This document shows, one piece after another, positions 61,762 through 64,000 of a DNA stretch of 64,000 nt. The notes under the pieces were generated by a model. It worked only from the letters and a program-made list of their open reading frames with translations. It ran no database searches and was not told the origin of the DNA. A program made the position numbers and the translations under genes. The stretch is from JAWQFO01 sp033436665 (GTDB taxonomy: Bacteria; Pseudomonadota; Alphaproteobacteria; Rhodobacterales; Rhodobacteraceae), in contig NZ_JAWQFO010000003.1 in assembly GCF_033436665.1 (NCBI RefSeq), positions 458,099 to 522,098 on the forward strand, in the 5' to 3' direction. How positions within the stretch are numbered: position 1 is the first letter of the stretch; each line of letters begins with the position of its first letter.

Positions 61762-62790
61762 ATGTCCCCCCAATCCCACATGCGGCGCGAAGTCATGGAG
61801 ATTCCGCAGGCGGTCGAGCGGCTACTGACCCAGGGCGCGCAGGACATTCAGGCGGCCGCACGAGCACTCGCCGATCGCGATCCGGCTTTCATGGTCTCGG
61901 TCGCGCGCGGCTCTTCGGATCACGCGGCAACCTATTTCAAATACGCCGCCGAGCTGCTGGCCGGCATTCCGGTGGCGTCGGTCGGTCCGTCGGTGGCTTC
62001 GATCTACCGGCGCCCGCTGAAGCTTGTCGGCAGCGCCTGCCTGTCGATCTCGCAATCCGGCAAGAGCCCCGACATCGTGCGCATGGCCCGGATGGCCGGT
62101 GAGCAAGGCGCGCTGACCCTTGCGATAACCAACGATCCCGACAGCGACCTGGCGCAGGCCAGCCGCCATACGCTGCCGCTTCTGGCCGGCCCCGAGCTCA
62201 GCGTCGCCGCCACCAAGACCTTCGTCAATTCGGTGGTGGCCGCGATCTGGCTGCTGGCGGAGTTGCAACGCGACGCGGATCTGCTTGCGGCGATCCGCGA
62301 TCTGCCGGAAGCGCTGGGCAAGGCCGTGACAGCGGACTGGTCGCCCTTGCGCGCCGAGCTCACCGCGCAAAGCTCGCTCTTCTGTCTCGGGCGCGGCCCG
62401 GCCTTCGCGATCTCGAACGAGGCGGCGCTGAAGTTCAAGGAAACCTGCCAGCTGCACGCAGAATCCTATTCGTCCGCCGAGGTCATGCACGGGCCGATTT
62501 CGATCGTCGATCGGGGCTTTCCGGTACTCGCACTGGCGGCTGCGGACGAGGCCGAGGCCGCGCTGGTCGAGGTGGCCGACGAGATCGCCGGAAAGGGCGC
62601 ATCGGTGTTCGCCACCTCCGACAAGGCCGCGCGCGCGACGCGACTGCCGGTCGTGCGCACCGGCCATCCGCTGACCGATCCGATCGCGCTCATCGCCTCC
62701 TTCTATGCGATGGTCGAGCAGACCGCCCTGGACCTCGGGATCAGCCCCGACACGCCGCGCCACCTGCGCAAGGTGACCGAGACCGTATGA
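61762..62790 (+). CDS. SIS-domain glucosamine-6-phosphate deaminase (NagB-II type)
   Basis: 342 residues with two SIS domains: SVARGSSDHAATYFKYAAE and SISQSGKSPD in the first, GRGPAFAISNEAALKFKETCQLHAESYSSAEVMHGP in the second, as in the isomerase half of GlmS. Stand-alone proteins of this form in proteobacterial GlcNAc clusters are NagB-II deaminases, giving fructose-6-phosphate and ammonia. Next to nagA and the kinase that role is very likely. ATG at 61762 is favoured, with AAGGA six bases upstream; an ATG at 61756 overlaps the regulator stop. Confidence 0.88.
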   Translation: MSPQSHMRREVMEIPQAVERLLTQGAQDIQAAARALADRDPAFMVSVARGSSDHAATYFKYAAELLAGIPVASVGPSVASIYRRPLKLVGSACLSISQSGKSPDIVRMARMAGEQGALTLAITNDPDSDLAQASRHTLPLLAGPELSVAATKTFVNSVVAAIWLLAELQRDADLLAAIRDLPEALGKAVTADWSPLRAELTAQSSLFCLGRGPAFAISNEAALKFKETCQLHAESYSSAEVMHGPISIVDRGFPVLALAAADEAEAALVEVADEIAGKGASVFATSDKAARATRLPVVRTGHPLTDPIALIASFYAMVEQTALDLGISPDTPRHLRKVTETV

Positions 62791-63929
62791 GCCGCATCGC
62801 CTACACCGGGTCGCCGATCTTCGACGGCCGGAGCCTGCATCGGGACAGCGCCCTGCTGTCCGAGAGCGGCACGTGTCGCGGCATCGTCGATGCGCAGGCG
62901 ATCCCGGAGGGATACGAGACACGTGAACTCGACGGAGTGATCGCGCCCGGCTTCGTCGACCTTCAGGTCAATGGCGGCGGCGGCGTGATGTTCAATGACG
63001 AGACCACGCCCGAGGGATTGCGTGCCATCGCAGAGGCGCACGCCTCGACCGGCACGCTCGGCCTGTTGCCGACACTCATCACCGACACGCCCGAGCGAAC
63101 CCGCGCAGCAATTGCTGCCACCCGGCAGGCCATCGACGCCGGGGTGCCGGGGATCCTGGGGTTGCACCTTGAAGGCCCGCACCTGAGCCAGGCGCGGAAG
63201 GGGGCCCATGATCCGGCACTGATCCGACCGATGGACGCGGCCGACGAGGAATTGCTCTTGGCAGCCTCCGGCGACCTGCCGAACCTGATGGTGACTCTGG
63301 CACCGGAAAGCGTGAGCACGGCGCAGATCGCGCGGCTTGCCGCGGCGGGCGTCATCGTTTCGATTGGTCACTCCGATTGCAGCTGCGATGCGGCCCGCGC
63401 GGCCTTCGAGGCCGGAGCGTGCTGCGTCACACACCTCTTCAACGCGATGAGCCAGCTCGGCAGCCGCGAGCCCGGCCTTGTCGGCGCCGCGCTCGACACA
63501 CCTGCCGTAAGCGCCGGCCTGATCGCAGACGACATCCATGTCCACGCTGCGACTATCCGCGCTGCGCTGGCGGCGAAACGCGGTCCGGGCGGAATCTTTC
63601 TCGTCACCGACGCGATGTCGACCGTGGGTTCGCAGATCACCGAGTTCCGCCTCAACGGACGCAGAATCCTGCGCCGCGACGGACGGCTGACACTCGAGGA
63701 TGGCACGCTGGCCGGTGCCGACCTCGACATGCCGCGCGCGATCACCGTCCTGCGCCGTCGCGTTGGCCTCGACCTGGACGCGGCGCTCGCGATGGCTTCG
63801 GCGCTCCCGGCCGGCATTTTGAGACACCCGGATGGCTATGGCAGCATCGAGAAGGACAGACCGCTGCGCGCCATCCGGCTGTCGGCGGCGGACGACGGCG
63901 AGATGAGGTTCGAACGTTGTCTCGACTGA
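62787..63929 (+). CDS. nagA: N-acetylglucosamine-6-phosphate deacetylase
   Basis: 380 residues of the amidohydrolase superfamily. Metal and catalytic residues are visible: Glu in LHLEGPHL, His in SIGHSDC, His in THLFNAMSQL, and the catalytic Asp in LVTDAMS. The N-terminal motif DLQVNGGGGVMFND is typical of NagA. It removes acetate from GlcNAc-6-phosphate formed by the kinase or MurQ, and passes glucosamine-6-phosphate to the SIS deaminase. The start overlaps the deaminase stop (ATGA). It is the last gene of the right arm within the window. Confidence 0.94.
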   Translation: MSRIAYTGSPIFDGRSLHRDSALLSESGTCRGIVDAQAIPEGYETRELDGVIAPGFVDLQVNGGGGVMFNDETTPEGLRAIAEAHASTGTLGLLPTLITDTPERTRAAIAATRQAIDAGVPGILGLHLEGPHLSQARKGAHDPALIRPMDAADEELLLAASGDLPNLMVTLAPESVSTAQIARLAAAGVIVSIGHSDCSCDAARAAFEAGACCVTHLFNAMSQLGSREPGLVGAALDTPAVSAGLIADDIHVHAATIRAALAAKRGPGGIFLVTDAMSTVGSQITEFRLNGRRILRRDGRLTLEDGTLAGADLDMPRAITVLRRRVGLDLDAALAMASALPAGILRHPDGYGSIEKDRPLRAIRLSAADDGEMRFERCLD

Positions 63930-63962
63930 AACGTGTCCGTCGTCAGAGTTTTTCGGAATGCT

Positions 63963-64000
63963 GAGGCTGTTGCGTAACGGAGGCTCTGGTTCGGTTTCTG
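63963..64000. mobile_element. Possible insertion-sequence end at window edge
   Basis: The segment from GAGGCTGTTGCGTAACG to the window end has the look of the terminal inverted repeat of IS5-type elements (a GAGGCTGTTGCG start). Only about 38 bases are visible, with no transposase, so this is a weak call. Confidence 0.25.

Overview
The window is GC-rich and densely coded. It looks like a chromosomal segment of an alphaproteobacterium of the Rhodobacteraceae (Roseobacter group). Supporting features are a class I lysyl-tRNA synthetase, an NDUFS4-type complex I accessory gene, DUF465 and TerB small proteins, a HemP/Bfd/Bfr iron cluster, Crp/FnrL-type operator sites, and ABC importers in place of PTS systems. 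No integrase, transposase gene, phage gene or CRISPR array was seen. All assignments come from reading the sequence; no database search was run.

Layout. 1-4.3 kb: an FtsX/YbbP-type ABC exporter (permease cut by the window edge) divergent from tesA, an SRAP-family protein without the usual catalytic Cys2, and a cold-shock gene. 4.7-16.6 kb: a complete reductive pyrimidine degradation locus. It holds preT, a methyltransferase, preA, a RutR-type TetR regulator, an N-carbamoyl-beta-alanine amidase-type hydrolase, dihydropyrimidinase and a NitT/TauT-type ABC importer. Two RutR-like palindromes lie in front of its two forward arms, and a strong terminator closes it. 16.6-22.3 kb: an L,D-transpeptidase, a second cold-shock gene, small genes, a VOC protein, a putative outer-membrane protein and a large beta-helix protein. 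22.3-24.7 kb: an iron/heme block (thioredoxin-like, bfr, bfd, an unknown gene, hemP) behind a 23-bp palindrome. 24.8-37.5 kb: housekeeping (lysK, dacB, nadD, ettA, uvrB, complex I accessory subunit, tRNA-Arg) mixed with very small genes, several with Crp/Fnr-like sites in front.

37.5-39.8 kb: next to the tRNA is a tandem duplication of an unknown secreted Cys-rich protein. Its second copy is joined in frame to an AT-rich gene fragment. 39.9-49.7 kb: a sugar-acid-like catabolic locus with a Gfo/Idh/MocA dehydrogenase, an FCD-type GntR regulator, a four-gene sugar ABC importer, two paralogous enolase-superfamily dehydratases and an RraA-like aldolase. 49.9-53.9 kb: an HWE-type histidine kinase, a small secreted protein, a Tet-like MFS transporter, an RpiB/LacA/B-family isomerase and a small unknown gene.

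53.9-63.9 kb: a divergent amino-sugar (GlcNAc/MurNAc) locus. The left arm is murQ followed by an ABC importer and an oxidoreductase. The right arm is an N-acetylhexosamine kinase, a UTRA GntR regulator, a SIS-type glucosamine-6-phosphate deaminase and nagA. Both promoters are overlapped by repeated GGTAT half-sites. The gene set fits uptake and breakdown of cell-wall amino sugars to fructose-6-phosphate without a PTS.
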